DNA of 64,000 nt, taken from NCBI GenBank assembly GCA_000223255.2, contig AFUT01000001.1, positions 434,001 to 498,000 on the forward strand. Reading direction: 5' to 3'. Made by a program: the position numbers and the translations under genes. Position 1 is the first letter of the stretch. Each line of letters begins with the position of its first letter. A model generated the notes under the pieces. The model was not told the origin of the DNA. It saw only the letters and a program-made list of their open reading frames with translations, and ran no database searches. This document shows, piece by piece, positions 21,183 through 31,177 of the stretch. Source of the stretch: Streptococcus infantis SK970 (GTDB lineage Bacteria > Bacillota > Bacilli > Lactobacillales > Streptococcaceae).

Positions 21183-23041
21183 TTGAATAGTTTATTAGAA
21201 AATAAAATCAATGAATTAGATATTGCATCAAATTACCAGTGTTGGTATTTAGTTAAACAAGATACTTCTTTTACTAGTCTTTGCTATCAAGTGGAGTTTT
21301 TGAGACAATTCCAACAAAATCCAGCAGGTTCTAACCTAGAAAGTTATATTAAATCAAAAGTTTCTAGTTTAAAGAATAGCAATAGTAGAGCTAAAGTATC
21401 TGAAACACATCGTGCATTAAGAGTTGCGGCTTTCTTTGGATTGATAACGATGAAAACATCGAGTTATAATGATGCAGAAATAACTCCAACTTTTTACGAA
21501 ATTAAAAATTTATGTAAGGGTAAATTCGAAGATACAGACCTCTATATACATGTCATTCAACGACAAATTGAAAAAATTTTTATAAGTACAAGTATCGATG
21601 AACAATATGAAGATGTTCGGAGTAGATTCAGATTGTATCCGGTTATGTTACTATATAAGGTTTTAATAGAATTAGGTATATCAACTGGCGCTTACTCTAT
21701 AACTATGAATGAATATAGATATTTGGTAGCAACTACAGAGAAGTACAACGACTATCTAAAGACATTATTTCTTATAAGTCTATTGAGAGAAGATTCGACA
21801 GTTAATTCAATTTTAGAGAAGTATAGAAATAAATTTGATAATCGTTTTATTCAAGCGTTAAAACAATTACCTACCCTTTCTGTAGAAAATGATTCAATAA
21901 TTTTATCAGCTGAACATATCGAAGAGGTAAAACAAAAACTTTCTTATTTTGAAGCACACGATAATAAAATGTCTGATGAAGAATATATAGAGTTTTTGGG
22001 TTCTTCAAAATCTTTGTTTAATATTTTAGATACTGATTATAAAGAACAAAATAATAAGGAAGATAAAATTCATCGCCTAAGTGGAGGTGAAAACTTATTA
22101 TTTTATGGAGTACCTGGTTCTGGAAAGAGTCACACTATTGACTCTAAATTTGGAAATAAAAATATGACTCGTGTTGTATTCCATCCGGATTTTATGAATA
22201 CTGATTTTATTGGTCAAATTCTACCTAAAATTAATGATGATGATACTGTTACTTACGAATTTAAGCCAGGACCTTTTACAAAAGTGATGAAACAGGCCTA
22301 TGAAGATCCAGATAATATGTATTATCTAATTATTGAGGAAATTAATAGAGGAAATGCACCTGCTATATTTGGTGAAATTTTTCAACTATTAGACAGAACA
22401 GAAACTGGTGAGAGTAAGTATTCAGTAGTTAATTATGATGTCTCTAAAATTATTTATGATGAAGAAACGTCCCCTGTTAAAATTCCATCGAATCTAACAC
22501 TTATTGCAACTATGAACACTTCTGATCAGAACGTATTTACGTTAGATACCGCTTTTCAACGTCGTTGGAATATGAAAATGATTTTTAATGATATTAATAA
22601 CGCTGAACATAAAAATGTTCCTATTTCCGATACAACTGTGACATGGGGAGTTTTTAATAGTGTTATTAATGATTTGATATTAAGTAGTAATGCTCAAATG
22701 CTTTCATCAGAAGATAAGCGTTTAGGTGCATACTTTATATCTCCATACGACTTAAGAAATAAAGAAGATATTGATAGTAGATTCTCTGAAAAAGTTATCA
22801 AATATTTATGGGACGATGCATTTAAATTTTCAAGAGATAAGTTGTTTGATATAACTGAGTTAAAGAGCCTTGAAGATGTCATTACTAAGTTTATCTCAGA
22901 AAAGTCTAATAATCGCTTTTTAATTTTAAAGAGGATATTAGAAATTTATTGGTTTCAAAATCTGATTCTAATTTAACTAATAAATCTACAAACGATGTTA
23001 TGCCAGAGTCTAACACTGAGGTATTAGCAGATGAACAGTAG
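21183..23041 (+). pseudogene. McrB-like AAA+ NTPase subunit of an NTP-dependent restriction system (LlaJI R1-like), frameshifted near the 3' end
   Basis: Motor subunit that would drive an McrC-type nuclease on unmodified DNA. Residues ~1-270 are a variable DNA-recognition region. Walker A GVPGSGKSHTI is at ~309. McrB-type Walker B is IIEEINRGNAPAIFGEIFQLLDR-like at ~384. The sensor is LIATMNTSDQNVFTLDTAFQRRW. A missing T in the run at 22917-22921 truncates it as read at 22976; restored, it ends at 23041 (~619 aa), overlapping the next ATG by 11 bp. The start appears to be TTG 21183, 5 bp after the methyltransferase stop. Confidence 0.85.
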
Positions 23042-24355
23042 TTTTGATGATTTGGAATTTGATAAACCACTATATGAATATTGTAGAAATGCCACCAATA
23101 TGGAAGGTGACACATTTGTTGGTATTAAATCAGAATTAGTAGAATCAAAACATACTCTGACTATTTATTTTCCTTTAGGTTATCGTATTTCAAAAGATGA
23201 AACAAAGGTAAGAAATGAGATTGTCCAACTTTTAGCAGTCTTACAAGATTATAATGATGATCAATCACAAGTTTCATCTATTTCTCCAGAACAATTATTA
23301 AAAACAGTTAGGTTTCCTGCTCAAGCATATATCCGTGTCATTTCTGATTATTTCAATAATGGCTATTACAAAATGTCTGAGGATGAATTTAAACTAGGTC
23401 AATCTGGTGCCATTTCTTGGAATAGAACCAGGAAAAGGGTGGAACCTCTGGTGACAAAAAAGGTATTGTTTATCCACAGTTTATAGTACGTCAGCGTGGC
23501 GAAACAGATAAACAGTTAATTACTGAAATTAGTCAATACTGTGTTTATGAAAGCTATGTGAAAATAGGATGGCTTTATAAAATGCCAAAAGTGTATAAGC
23601 CGAATAGAACTGCAGACTTGAATGTTTATAAAGATTATTTACATGATATGAAACTTCGAGCCACAAAAGACAGAGATATTCAATTATTTTCTGCTATGTC
23701 TGATATCTTAAATTTTACCAATCAAGAAGATGAACCTGAGGAATTTTATTTCGGAACTAATAGATTTGAATATATTTGGGAACGTCTTATAAATGAGACA
23801 TATGGAAATGTGAAGAAAGAAGATTACTTTCCAAGAACTAAGTGGTTGTTAAATATTGGTAATAGCCGAGAAAATAATGCAATTGAACCAGATACTGTTA
23901 TGAAATGTAATAGTGACATTTATGTGCTGGATGCCAAATATTATAAATATGGAGCGACCTTGGATTCTAGACATTTGCCTGAATCGACATCTATAAATAA
24001 GCAAATTTCATATGCTGAATTTATTCATTCCAATAAGAAATTTAAAGCAGATAGAGAACAAGGAATGGAAGTTTATAATGCTTTTCTTATGCCTTTTAAT
24101 TCACAAAGTAAACCATTTAATCAAAATGAATTCAAATATTATTCTATTGGAGAAGCAGTTGCTGACTGGAAGACTTCAACTGAGAACTTTGAACGTGTTC
24201 AGGGTATATTGGTTGATGTAAATTATCTTATTAGTAATGCAATACGACCAAATCAAAGTGAGATAAATGCTTTATCTCAAGTTATTTTAGACAGCATCGA
24301 AAAAACAAGGGTAATAACTAATTCCCTTGTTTTTTTCTTGCTCTTGAATTTCTAG
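23031..24355 (+). pseudogene. LlaJI-family / McrC-like restriction endonuclease subunit, frameshifted
   Basis: Nuclease partner of the McrB-like protein. The first frame ends at 23486 and continues in the -1 frame (GIVYPQFIVRQRGE..., then 23558 onward). The likely lost base lies at the A6 run 23456-23461 or the AAAA run just upstream. The C-terminal half contains a PD-(D/E)XK site: AIEPDTVMKCNSDIYVLDAKYYKYG. Restored length is ~440 aa. The annotated stop at 24355 lies beyond the terminator hairpin. One more A at 24300-24305 would move the stop to ~24320, before the hairpin, which looks more natural. Confidence 0.78.
24301..24336. terminator. Bidirectional terminator between convergent genes
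   Basis: AAAAACAAGGG pairs with CCCTTGTTTTT across a 12-base loop, with A-run and T-run on opposite flanks. It can end both the R-M operon and the minus-strand Cys-rich protein gene. Confidence 0.8.
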
Positions 24356-25499
24356 CATTTTTATTATCTCTACAGTTATCACAACAGTGTTTTTTTGTTC
24401 CGTTAGTACTTGAAACTTGAAAATACTGATTACAATTATGATTAGCACAAATACGATAAATAATGTCTTTTGAATTTTTATAATAAACTGAGAAATATAG
24501 AGCACCAATAAACGAAGGGAGTTTCCAGTCTGGGGACATTGTGTTGGTATTATATGTTAATTTTATATTTTGAAGTACCCTTTCAAATTCTTCTTTGATT
24601 AATAGCTTCGAGACTTCTCTAAGTGTTTGTAAAAAATTATCCTCTGTAGCGATTTGTTTATTAAAATCTTCATTAAACAAGTTGTTGATTTTTAAATTAT
24701 TAATAGAAAACGGATTTAATAAATAAATGCATGCGAACAAGAAGTCTATTTTAATTTTAAAACTTTTTCATAATTTAAATTATCCATGCTTAGGAAATTG
24801 TATAGCACAGACTTACACCAGTGAGGAGTCTTATTATCATGAAAGATAGATTGAATATCTTGTAACTCAAATTCTATTTGCTTATTTAATGTACTGCAAA
24901 ATTTAGAAGAAACAATAATATTTTGACCTTCTTTCTTCCTAAGTATTACGGATTGATGATCTTTTGTTATTGGTATTAGAGGCAAGGATAGTAGTTTTTC
25001 TAAATCCGAATCAATAGGAAAGAGTATTTTGTTTAATGAAGAATAATCTTTATTATATTTCTTTAGTAGTAAGTAAAGAACGGATTCAAGTACTTGATGG
25101 TTATTATTTTGAAATTCAGATTGATGATTTATCAACTGAATAAAAGCTTGTAAACGCTCTTGAATTAATATAAATTCTTCAATATTTAATACTGTGTATT
25201 CCGAATCCTTAACTTCATATAGACAGCCATATTTTAAGATGAAATCTTTAATTTCTTCGAGATTATTAGCGTTAAGTCCTAAAAATTCTCCGAGAGGATT
25301 ATTTTTTTCCTACTGGTATTAATTAGTTTAAGACCTTCTCCAGCAGTATATCCCATCATAATGTTGTTTTATGTTGTGCTTTCATTGCTAGTTGACTAAT
25401 TTTTTTCCAGTGTTTCTATCAATAACATTTTCAATTTCACATGAAATAGAGTCATTCTGGAATGTAAATTCTCCTAAAAAACTCTTTCCTTTATTCATA
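24318..25499 (-). pseudogene. Unidentified protein with C-terminal CGNR-like zinc-finger, four frameshifts
   Basis: As read, only fragments are open (24318-24740, 24746-25135 and an N-terminal piece from 25499). Adding one base at each of 25400-25406 (T7), ~25360, 25302-25308 (T7) and 24755-24758 makes a continuous ~390 aa protein. Its N terminus is MNKGKSFLGEFTF; joins read MMGYTAGEGLKLIN, NNPLGEFLGLNANNLEE and LKIKIDFLFACIY. The C terminus has C-x4-C...C-C-x2-C and an Arg/Lys-rich NARNSRARKK, like CGNR zinc-finger regulators. Function is unknown; a DNA-binding regulator is possible. It diverges from the phage early genes. Confidence 0.55.
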
Positions 25500-25544
25500 A
25501 ATCATCCTCCTTGATATTGGAAATCATAAAAACTTCAATGACAT

Positions 25545-25604
25545 TATTTATTATAACATTAATATTGATTATTTTACCAATGTTTTCTGGGAAAATCATT
25601 GGTA
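25545..25604. promoter_or_regulatory. Palindromic operator candidate in a divergent promoter region
   Basis: TACCAATG (25575-25582) and CATTGGTA (25597-25604) are perfect inverted arms, extended inward by TTTTC/GAAAA. A minus-strand TATAAT-like -10 lies just downstream (around 25545-25550) toward the zinc-finger gene. An operator for that promoter is more likely than a terminator, since no plus-strand gene ends upstream. Confidence 0.4.
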
Positions 25605-25784
25605 TTTTTGTATATTCTAAAATCTTGTTAAATATAGGAAAATATAACTATAGAAGTAATCTTCTATGTAACTAAACTAACTTTAAAACTGAGTCATGAC
25701 GATGACCATAATTTCAGAAGTGGAGAAGTTAGGGAACTATTTCAGCTTGTGAAATTGGCTGACGGATACATAGAGGAAAGTACT

Positions 25785-25898
25785 ATGCGGCCAATAATAT
25801 ATTTAATGCATATTGAGTTGTCAAAACTGCTTTCGGTATTAACAGAAAGTCAGTCAAACAATGGCAATTCAAGAAAACAAACGTCAATCAAAGTATAG
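25785..25898 (+). CDS. Possible small protein overlapping the sigma-like gene
   Basis: AGAGGAAAG lies 7 nt before ATG 25785, and a 37-codon frame runs to 25898, overlapping the start of the next gene in another frame. The reading frame is open further upstream without a good start, so this may be the end of a longer, broken ORF. No family was recognised. Its main value is that it could provide translational coupling for the next gene, which has a poor ribosome site. Confidence 0.3.
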   Translation: MRPIIYLMHIELSKLLSVLTESQSNNGNSRKQTSIKV

Positions 25899-26451
25899 TC
25901 CATCAAGTTATGCAAAAGAAAAGCCATATAACGATGTACCTTGTGGACTTAATCAAGTTCTCGCTCCTTTCGTCATTAGAGATAAAGAGATGAGACAGAG
26001 TAAAGATATCAACCCTAAAAACTTAAAAACATTTAAGTTTTATGGAAAAGCTGTACTTGTAGGTTTTGTACCAGTTAATATTGAGGACTTTGACAATGTC
26101 ATAAAAATCTTCAATATGGATGTTAACGAGTATCTTAATCGTTATACGAAAGGTAATGACTTATCATTAGATGAGATGTTGGATAAAATATCTAGTAACG
26201 AAGAAGTAGGTTTCGATCCTACTGGAATAGACTCTCACGAAGAGATTATTATGATGTTAGAAACAATTCGTGAACTGATAGAAGAAGTAGAACGTCGAAA
26301 TAAGAAATATGGTCAAATTCTAAGACTTATTTATGAGAATATGGATATTGCAAAACAAGATATTATTTCTACAATAGGAATGAAAAAACTCAAGGTTATG
26401 AAGCTATTAAGAAAGCACAAGCAATGGCTAAAGAAGTCTACAGAGAATTAA
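25861..26451 (+). CDS. Phage sigma-70-like / early regulatory protein
   Basis: A 196 aa soluble protein. Residues ~100-190 contain a charged helical region and a C-terminal helix-turn-helix (IYENMDIAKQDIISTIGMKKLKVMKLLRKHKQWLKK) reminiscent of sigma region 4. The start MAIQENKRQSKYSPSSYAKEKPYNDVPCG resembles sigma-like proteins of streptococcal phages. It has no full sigma region 2. It is the first plus-strand phage gene and is isolated by terminators, so an early transcription role is plausible. The activity is inferred. Confidence 0.6.
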   Translation: MAIQENKRQSKYSPSSYAKEKPYNDVPCGLNQVLAPFVIRDKEMRQSKDINPKNLKTFKFYGKAVLVGFVPVNIEDFDNVIKIFNMDVNEYLNRYTKGNDLSLDEMLDKISSNEEVGFDPTGIDSHEEIIMMLETIRELIEEVERRNKKYGQILRLIYENMDIAKQDIISTIGMKKLKVMKLLRKHKQWLKKSTEN

Positions 26452-26468
26452 ACCAATAATAAAAGAAG

Positions 26469-26500
26469 TCCGCTATCCTATCAAGGATGCGGATTTTCTT
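26469..26500. terminator. Bidirectional terminator between the sigma-like gene and the polymerase gene
   Basis: TCCGCTATCC, loop, GGATGCGGA followed by TTTTCTTT. Both flanking genes converge on it. Confidence 0.75.
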
Positions 26501-28454
26501 TAGTCTTTTTGATAGAAGTAGCATTCATACCCTTCAGCTCGTAGATTGATATCTCCCATCCAGTTTGGAGAAATGGACATTTGATTAGATATTTCATCCA
26601 GATTTTGCTTTGACAAGCACTCGATGATAACCTCATCGTGAATATGCCCAACAATTTTCTTGTCTTTTAGTTGTTCCATTGAATAGGCTAAGATATCTCG
26701 ACTAATCCCTTGAACGATGTTTTCTACAAACTTTGGACCATAACTTTCTAATCTTTCCCATCGTTTTGCAGAACCGGTTCCCTCATACGTTACTGATTCG
26801 CCTCCAAATTGATTCTCTCCAATTCTTGGTTTCACATAAGCTAATCTTCGTCCAGATGGGAGAGTAATAAATAACATTCCTTTTTCAACACTGAATAGAA
26901 TTCCATGACTTTCCGTTTCGGTTTGTTCCTTGATAGCAGTTTTGACGGCTTTATCGATATCCCACCACAGAAGGACAATGTTAGGATTGGCTGTTCGCCA
27001 TGAATCAACAAGAGGTTGTAGTTCTTCTTCAGCTAATCCCATTTCAATAGCTCCCATTGCTTTAAGAGCACCAACAGAACCACCATAGCCTAGTGCTAGC
27101 TCTGCAATTTTTCCTTTTTGACGTAAGTGTGCATTAACTCCATGTTTCTGTACTGGAAGATGGAACATTTTACTGGCACTGGCGCAGTAAATATCCTCTC
27201 CTTTATTAAAAACATTAGTTCTCCACGTTTCATTTGCTAGATGGGATAGGACTCGAGCTTCAATAGCGGAAAAGTCACAAACGATAAATTTCTTATCTTT
27301 ACTAGGAATAAATGATGTTCGAATAAGCTGTGACAGTGTATCTTGAACATCATAGAGAAGTTCAACAGTATCACTATCTCCAGTCTGAAAGAGTATTCTC
27401 GCTTCATTTAAGTCTTTTAAGTGGTTTTGAGGTAGATTTTGAAGTTGCACTAATCGTCCAGCCCATCGCCCAGTACGGTTTGCTCCATAGAATTGGAACA
27501 TTCCTCTTACTCGTCCATCTTTACAAACACAATTCATCATTGCTTGATATTTTGATACACTTGACTTCGCTGCTTGTTGACGTAATTTTAGAACCCTTGC
27601 CGTTTTATCATCAACTTTTTGTAAAAGGTTATTTACAGTCTTTTTATCGAGTGAATCTGTTTCTATATTGTGCTCACGTAACCAACCAATCATCTGTAGA
27701 ACGGAGTTGGGATTTTCAAGATCTGTTAAAGTTTTCAATTCTTCTTGGATTTTTGCTTTACTTTCTGCATCAATTTTGATAGCTGACTGGACAAAGTCAA
27801 CATCAACTCCAATACCGCAGTCATTGATATTCTGATCAAGGAGGTACTCATCCCATACAAAGTCAGGAACTGGGAAGTTTTGCAACCTCTTTTTGATTGC
27901 TAGTTCAACTTCTACATCTCGTTTATTATATTCGATAAAATTTTTCCATTTCTCTGGCGCGTGATTTTCATAATTACGTGTTCGACCACCATTTACTTTT
28001 GTGGGTTTACAAGGAAGGCAGAAGTAGCGAATTAATTCACTCCCAACTTTTAGTTTTGTTCACGAAGTTTAAGAACCGTACCTACACCTTCAAGTGACAA
28101 GGGCAATCCCAAGTAAGCAGACCAAATCATGCTACATCGCCAAGATTTTGGGGATAAAAAATTCTCATTAAGTAAGGTAGGGTAATGTTTCTTAATCCAA
28201 TTAGACAGACAAATGCGTTCAAATGTTGCATTGAAAGCCCATTTAATGACTGTATCATCAATTAAGGCTTGTAGGATAAGATTTGGTAGTTTATCCTTAG
28301 TCAAATCATAAACAATTACAGGAGCATTATTTATAGATACTGCTAGAAGAAGGATTTCAAAAGATTCATCTTCCGCATATCGATAGACTCCAGTTTTCCG
28401 TAAGTCTACATCACAGTAAGTTTCTATGTCTACTGATAGTTCTTTAATTTGCAT
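26500..28454 (-). pseudogene. Phage DNA polymerase (family A), one frameshift
   Basis: Replicative polymerase of the phage. The N-terminal frame (28454-28050) holds the 3'-5' exonuclease motif I (LSVDIETYCDVD). The C-terminal frame (to 26500) holds palm motif A (FIVCDFSAIEARVLSHLA), fingers motif B (KGKIAELALGYGGSVGALKAMG) and motif C (GHIHDEVIIE). One missing base at the T4 run 28054-28057 breaks it; inserting it gives LREQKLKVGSELIRYFCLP and ~651 aa. All catalytic residues seem present. It is the last gene of a minus-strand replication operon with the DUF2815 and DUF2800 genes. Confidence 0.85.
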
Positions 28455-28501
28455 AATTCATCCTTTCATAAAAAGGTGGCAGGAAGAACTGCCACCATGT
28501 T

Positions 28502-28639
28502 TTAGTGTTTATTTCTGCGACTAAAGAATCGTTCTCTCTCATATCTGATGTCATTGCGAATACTAACATATAAAAGCTGGCTGAGTAAAGCGATTGTGAG
28601 ACAAGATGCAACAGTCCATAGAAACTCAATTATTGTCAT
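28502..28639 (-). CDS. Small phage membrane protein (45 aa)
   Basis: A frame from ATG 28639 to TAA 28502 encodes an N-terminal hydrophobic helix (IIEFLWTVASCLTIALLSQLLYV) followed by a basic tail with YERERFF. It resembles the neighbouring 40 aa protein in design: one membrane span and then an RNDIR/RDDIRSE motif. Small paired proteins of this kind occur in phage replication operons; function is unknown. Confidence 0.55.
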   Translation of the reverse strand: MTIIEFLWTVASCLTIALLSQLLYVSIRNDIRYERERFFSRRNKH

Positions 28640-28645
28640 TTGCAT

Positions 28646-28768
28646 TCACCATTTTTGTTTTCTCACTTTTTCTGAGCGGATATCATCTCGAATTGTCATA
28701 AACGCAGCATATAGTCCAGTGAATAGCCAAACTGCCATTAAGATAGTCATAAAAATTGAAAAAATCAT
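28646..28768 (-). CDS. Small phage membrane protein (40 aa)
   Basis: ATG 28768 to TGA 28646. A hydrophobic N-terminal span (MIFSIFMTILMAVWLFTGLY) is followed by AAFMTIRDDIRSEKVRKQKW. The shared I-R-(N/D)-D-I-R motif with the next small gene suggests the two arose by duplication. AGGAG lies upstream of the ATG. Function unknown. Confidence 0.55.
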   Translation of the reverse strand: MIFSIFMTILMAVWLFTGLYAAFMTIRDDIRSEKVRKQKW

Positions 28769-28785
28769 CTTTCATATCTCCTTTC

Positions 28786-29331
28786 TTAGTTTAAGAAATC
28801 ATCATCGTCTGTAGCGAAGTCATCTTCAGCACTTGTACGACCTCCCAGTGGCTCACCATCGCGCAATTTTTGGAGGTTATTAAGACCGCAAGCAATTCCC
28901 TTATTTCCGTTTGAATTGAAAGCGTAGAATGAGATGCTGGCACGTCCATAGATACCAGAATATAACTCTGAAGTATCAATAATTTCTTGACGGTTAGCAT
29001 CAACAATACCAGGTTTATGTGGAGAGTTCGCATTCACGAAGTAGGCATTGCGATAAGCTTCATCATCAGGACGTTCCAAGTCACCATCTCGTAGTGGAGT
29101 TTTCAAAACTTCTAGGGATGGAACAGATTTTCCGTTGCCTTTTAGTTTAGATTCGCCTTCTTTGTAGGCCTGCTCAATTGCTGCTTTAATTTTATCAATA
29201 GTTTGAACATCATCTTTTGAAATGATGAGTGACACGCTATACTTTGGTTTACCACCATTAATAGCTTTAGGTTCATTAGCGTTTAAATAACTAAAACGTG
29301 TATCTTTTCCTGTAATAACTTTTGTTGTCAT
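28786..29331 (-). CDS. DUF2815 phage ssDNA-binding protein
   Basis: A 181 aa protein of the DUF2815 family, regarded as phage single-strand DNA-binding proteins. It starts MTTKVITGKDTRFSYLNANEPK, has an OB-like core and ends in an acidic tail with DDDDFLN, as expected for SSBs that recruit partners through the C terminus. It sits between the DUF2800 nuclease-like gene and the polymerase gene, so a role at the fork is expected. The primase-helicase at 31178 ends with the same DDDDFLN peptide. Confidence 0.85.
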   Translation of the reverse strand: MTTKVITGKDTRFSYLNANEPKAINGGKPKYSVSLIISKDDVQTIDKIKAAIEQAYKEGESKLKGNGKSVPSLEVLKTPLRDGDLERPDDEAYRNAYFVNANSPHKPGIVDANRQEIIDTSELYSGIYGRASISFYAFNSNGNKGIACGLNNLQKLRDGEPLGGRTSAEDDFATDDDDFLN

Positions 29332-29335
29332 AAGT

Positions 29336-30463
29336 TTAGTCCTCTATAAAATCTGTTTTTGCTAGGTTCATTTCTTGACGATTATCATCAATTGGAACGA
29401 GTGTAGGTTTTCCATTTGGCTTTATAATTAGATTACCAAGAAGCTCATTAAAGGCTTGTTTTCCAAGCAGTTTAGTCATCCCAGTAATGTTCAGTAGTTT
29501 CTTTTCGTAGGGGTCAAATCCTGCAGCAGTTACTGTTTGAATTACTTTATTTTCATCTGAGAATTTTCGAATAGAACGTCCTTCAACTAGCTTGTAACCT
29601 GGGATTGTATGGCCATTTGTAGCTAGATTTAAAGCATGATTTCTAACATCGTTAGCCCATGTTATCAATAGTTCAATTTTTGGTAGAATATCCGATATAT
29701 CTTTATTACTAAGAGTAGCAGGATCAGCAAATTTCATCTTGGCAAGTTCTAGATTATCTTCTGCACGTTTGCGACAGATGCTTTTTATTTTGCAGAACTG
29801 GCAGTGTTTTCCTGATTTCATTTCTCCTTCACCTCTGAAAGCCAGTTCACCTTTAGGAGATAGTTCAGTTTCAGCCCAGTGAAGTAGTTTTTCTTTGTCC
29901 ATTTCAAATGTTGAGACATTATTCTTTCGTGGTTGGAAAATAGTCATTGTCACTTTATCAAAACTGTATAAGCCTTCAAACATTTCTAAAGCACCTAGAG
30001 CATAGCACATCATTTGGGGGTTATGGTCAGCATCAACCAATACACCGAGACCGTGTTTATAATCGATGATTTGTAGCAAACCATCAGCCACTATAATACA
30101 GTCTCCTGTACCAAAACCTTCTGGAACCCATTTTGAGAAATCTAGTCTCTGTTCAACAAGAACGGTTGGATCTCTAGAATATGTTTTTGCAATTTCTATC
30201 TGTTCAACTACATAGTTCCGATATTCTTCTGCGCAATGTTGCATTTCCTCGTTATAGAAAGTTAAGTTTGCAGTAGGATCACGCGCCTTACGTCCAAGTG
30301 CAGTTTCAACTAAATAGGCACACAACTCATGGGCATCTGTTCCTTCCAAAGCATACGTTGATACCTTATCTTCTAGTTTTTCGGTTAACCTTACTGATGG
30401 TGGACAATTTAGCCATCGATGAGAAGCAGAAGCGGATAATACAGCATGATTAGTCAATACCAA
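29336..30463 (-). CDS. DUF2800 phage nuclease-like protein (Cas4/RecB family)
   Basis: A 375 aa DUF2800 protein with PD-(D/E)XK features: an HRWLNCPPSVRL start typical of the family, GTGDCIIVADGLLQIIDYKHGLG (Asp and Asp-Tyr-Lys site), QPR, and a C-terminal cysteine cluster HCQFCKIKSICRKRAE plus an upstream Cys that could hold a 4Fe-4S cluster. It probably acts as a DNA exonuclease in phage recombination or replication. Its start overlaps the 3' end of the previous gene by 14 bp. Confidence 0.85.
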   Translation of the reverse strand: MVLTNHAVLSASASHRWLNCPPSVRLTEKLEDKVSTYALEGTDAHELCAYLVETALGRKARDPTANLTFYNEEMQHCAEEYRNYVVEQIEIAKTYSRDPTVLVEQRLDFSKWVPEGFGTGDCIIVADGLLQIIDYKHGLGVLVDADHNPQMMCYALGALEMFEGLYSFDKVTMTIFQPRKNNVSTFEMDKEKLLHWAETELSPKGELAFRGEGEMKSGKHCQFCKIKSICRKRAEDNLELAKMKFADPATLSNKDISDILPKIELLITWANDVRNHALNLATNGHTIPGYKLVEGRSIRKFSDENKVIQTVTAAGFDPYEKKLLNITGMTKLLGKQAFNELLGNLIIKPNGKPTLVPIDDNRQEMNLAKTDFIED

Positions 30464-30875
30464 TACCTCCAGCCTCTTCCATTAAAGCTGAGTAGTTTTT
30501 AGGGTCTAATTTTGAAAGTGAATCAGCACCATAAGCTTTTAACAAAGCTCGAATCTCATCTTTAAATCCTTCACTAGCTTTTGTAGCAAGCACACCACGT
30601 AATTCTTCAAGGGTAACATGTCTCGGTTCTTCCATGACTTTTTCGTGATTTGAAGTAGTGTTTTCCTCAGATAATAGTTCTTGAAACTCTTCTATAATTC
30701 TTAACTGGCACTTTGCTGATTCCTTCATCTCATTTAATAAGTCATTCAGTTGTTTCATTTTGCTCATATTGTTCGTCCTCTTTAATTTTTTAGCTAGTTG
30801 TTTTGAGATAACACTGATGGCAGTTAGTGTATCTACTAATTGTTCATCGTGTTCAATCAATTGTTCTTTTGTCAT
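30450..30875 (-). CDS. Conserved phage early protein of unknown function
   Basis: A 141 aa acidic, mostly helical protein. Residues ~1-75 are coiled coil-like; the C-terminal part ALLKAYGADSLSKLDPKNYSALMEEAGGIG resembles the tail of early proteins found next to DUF2800 genes. First gene of the minus-strand replication operon, with AGGAGG 7 nt before ATG 30875. The composite CCGGAAA/TACCTAT site lies immediately upstream. Function unknown. Confidence 0.7.
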   Translation of the reverse strand: MTKEQLIEHDEQLVDTLTAISVISKQLAKKLKRTNNMSKMKQLNDLLNEMKESAKCQLRIIEEFQELLSEENTTSNHEKVMEEPRHVTLEELRGVLATKASEGFKDEIRALLKAYGADSLSKLDPKNYSALMEEAGGIGID

Positions 30876-31177
30876 TTCACATCCTCCTATCTTTATAGGT
30901 AAGAATCACTTTAGAATTTCCGGATTTCAAAAATATTTTTCTATTCGATTTCTAATTCTTACACCTTTATAGGTGAAATGAGATGATTGAATTCCGGTTT
31001 TTCAAAAATTAATAAAAAATTTAATACAAAGAAAACTCTCCCTTTGACATATAAAGGAAGAGTATTTTTTTTGAAATAAATTTCTACTGAACCGGAAAAT
31101 AGCAGGCGAATCTTACCTATAAAGATAGAAAGAGAAATAGACTCTCAATTTATTAGCAGATTAAGGAGGAGTTACGG
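30876..31177. promoter_or_regulatory. Divergent replication promoter region with inverted 18-bp operators
   Basis: This intergenic region separates the minus-strand replication operon from the primase gene. It has a perfect 18 bp inverted repeat: CTATCTTTATAGGTAAGA at 30887-30904 and its complement at 31111-31128. Each arm is preceded, in its own direction, by CCGGAAA at a fixed 22 bp offset. A third palindrome CACCTTTATAGGTG lies at ~30961. A control site for both operons, or part of a replication origin, is likely. Confidence 0.6.

Noticed and set aside
28444-28629. 61-codon minus-strand frame next to the polymerase start
   Set aside because: It overlaps the polymerase start and competes with the better 45-codon small membrane protein, which has the conserved motif.
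31111-31128. Competence (ComX) cin-box in TACCTATA
   Set aside because: Matches only 6 of 8 positions of TACGAATA and lacks the T-tract context; not enough to claim.
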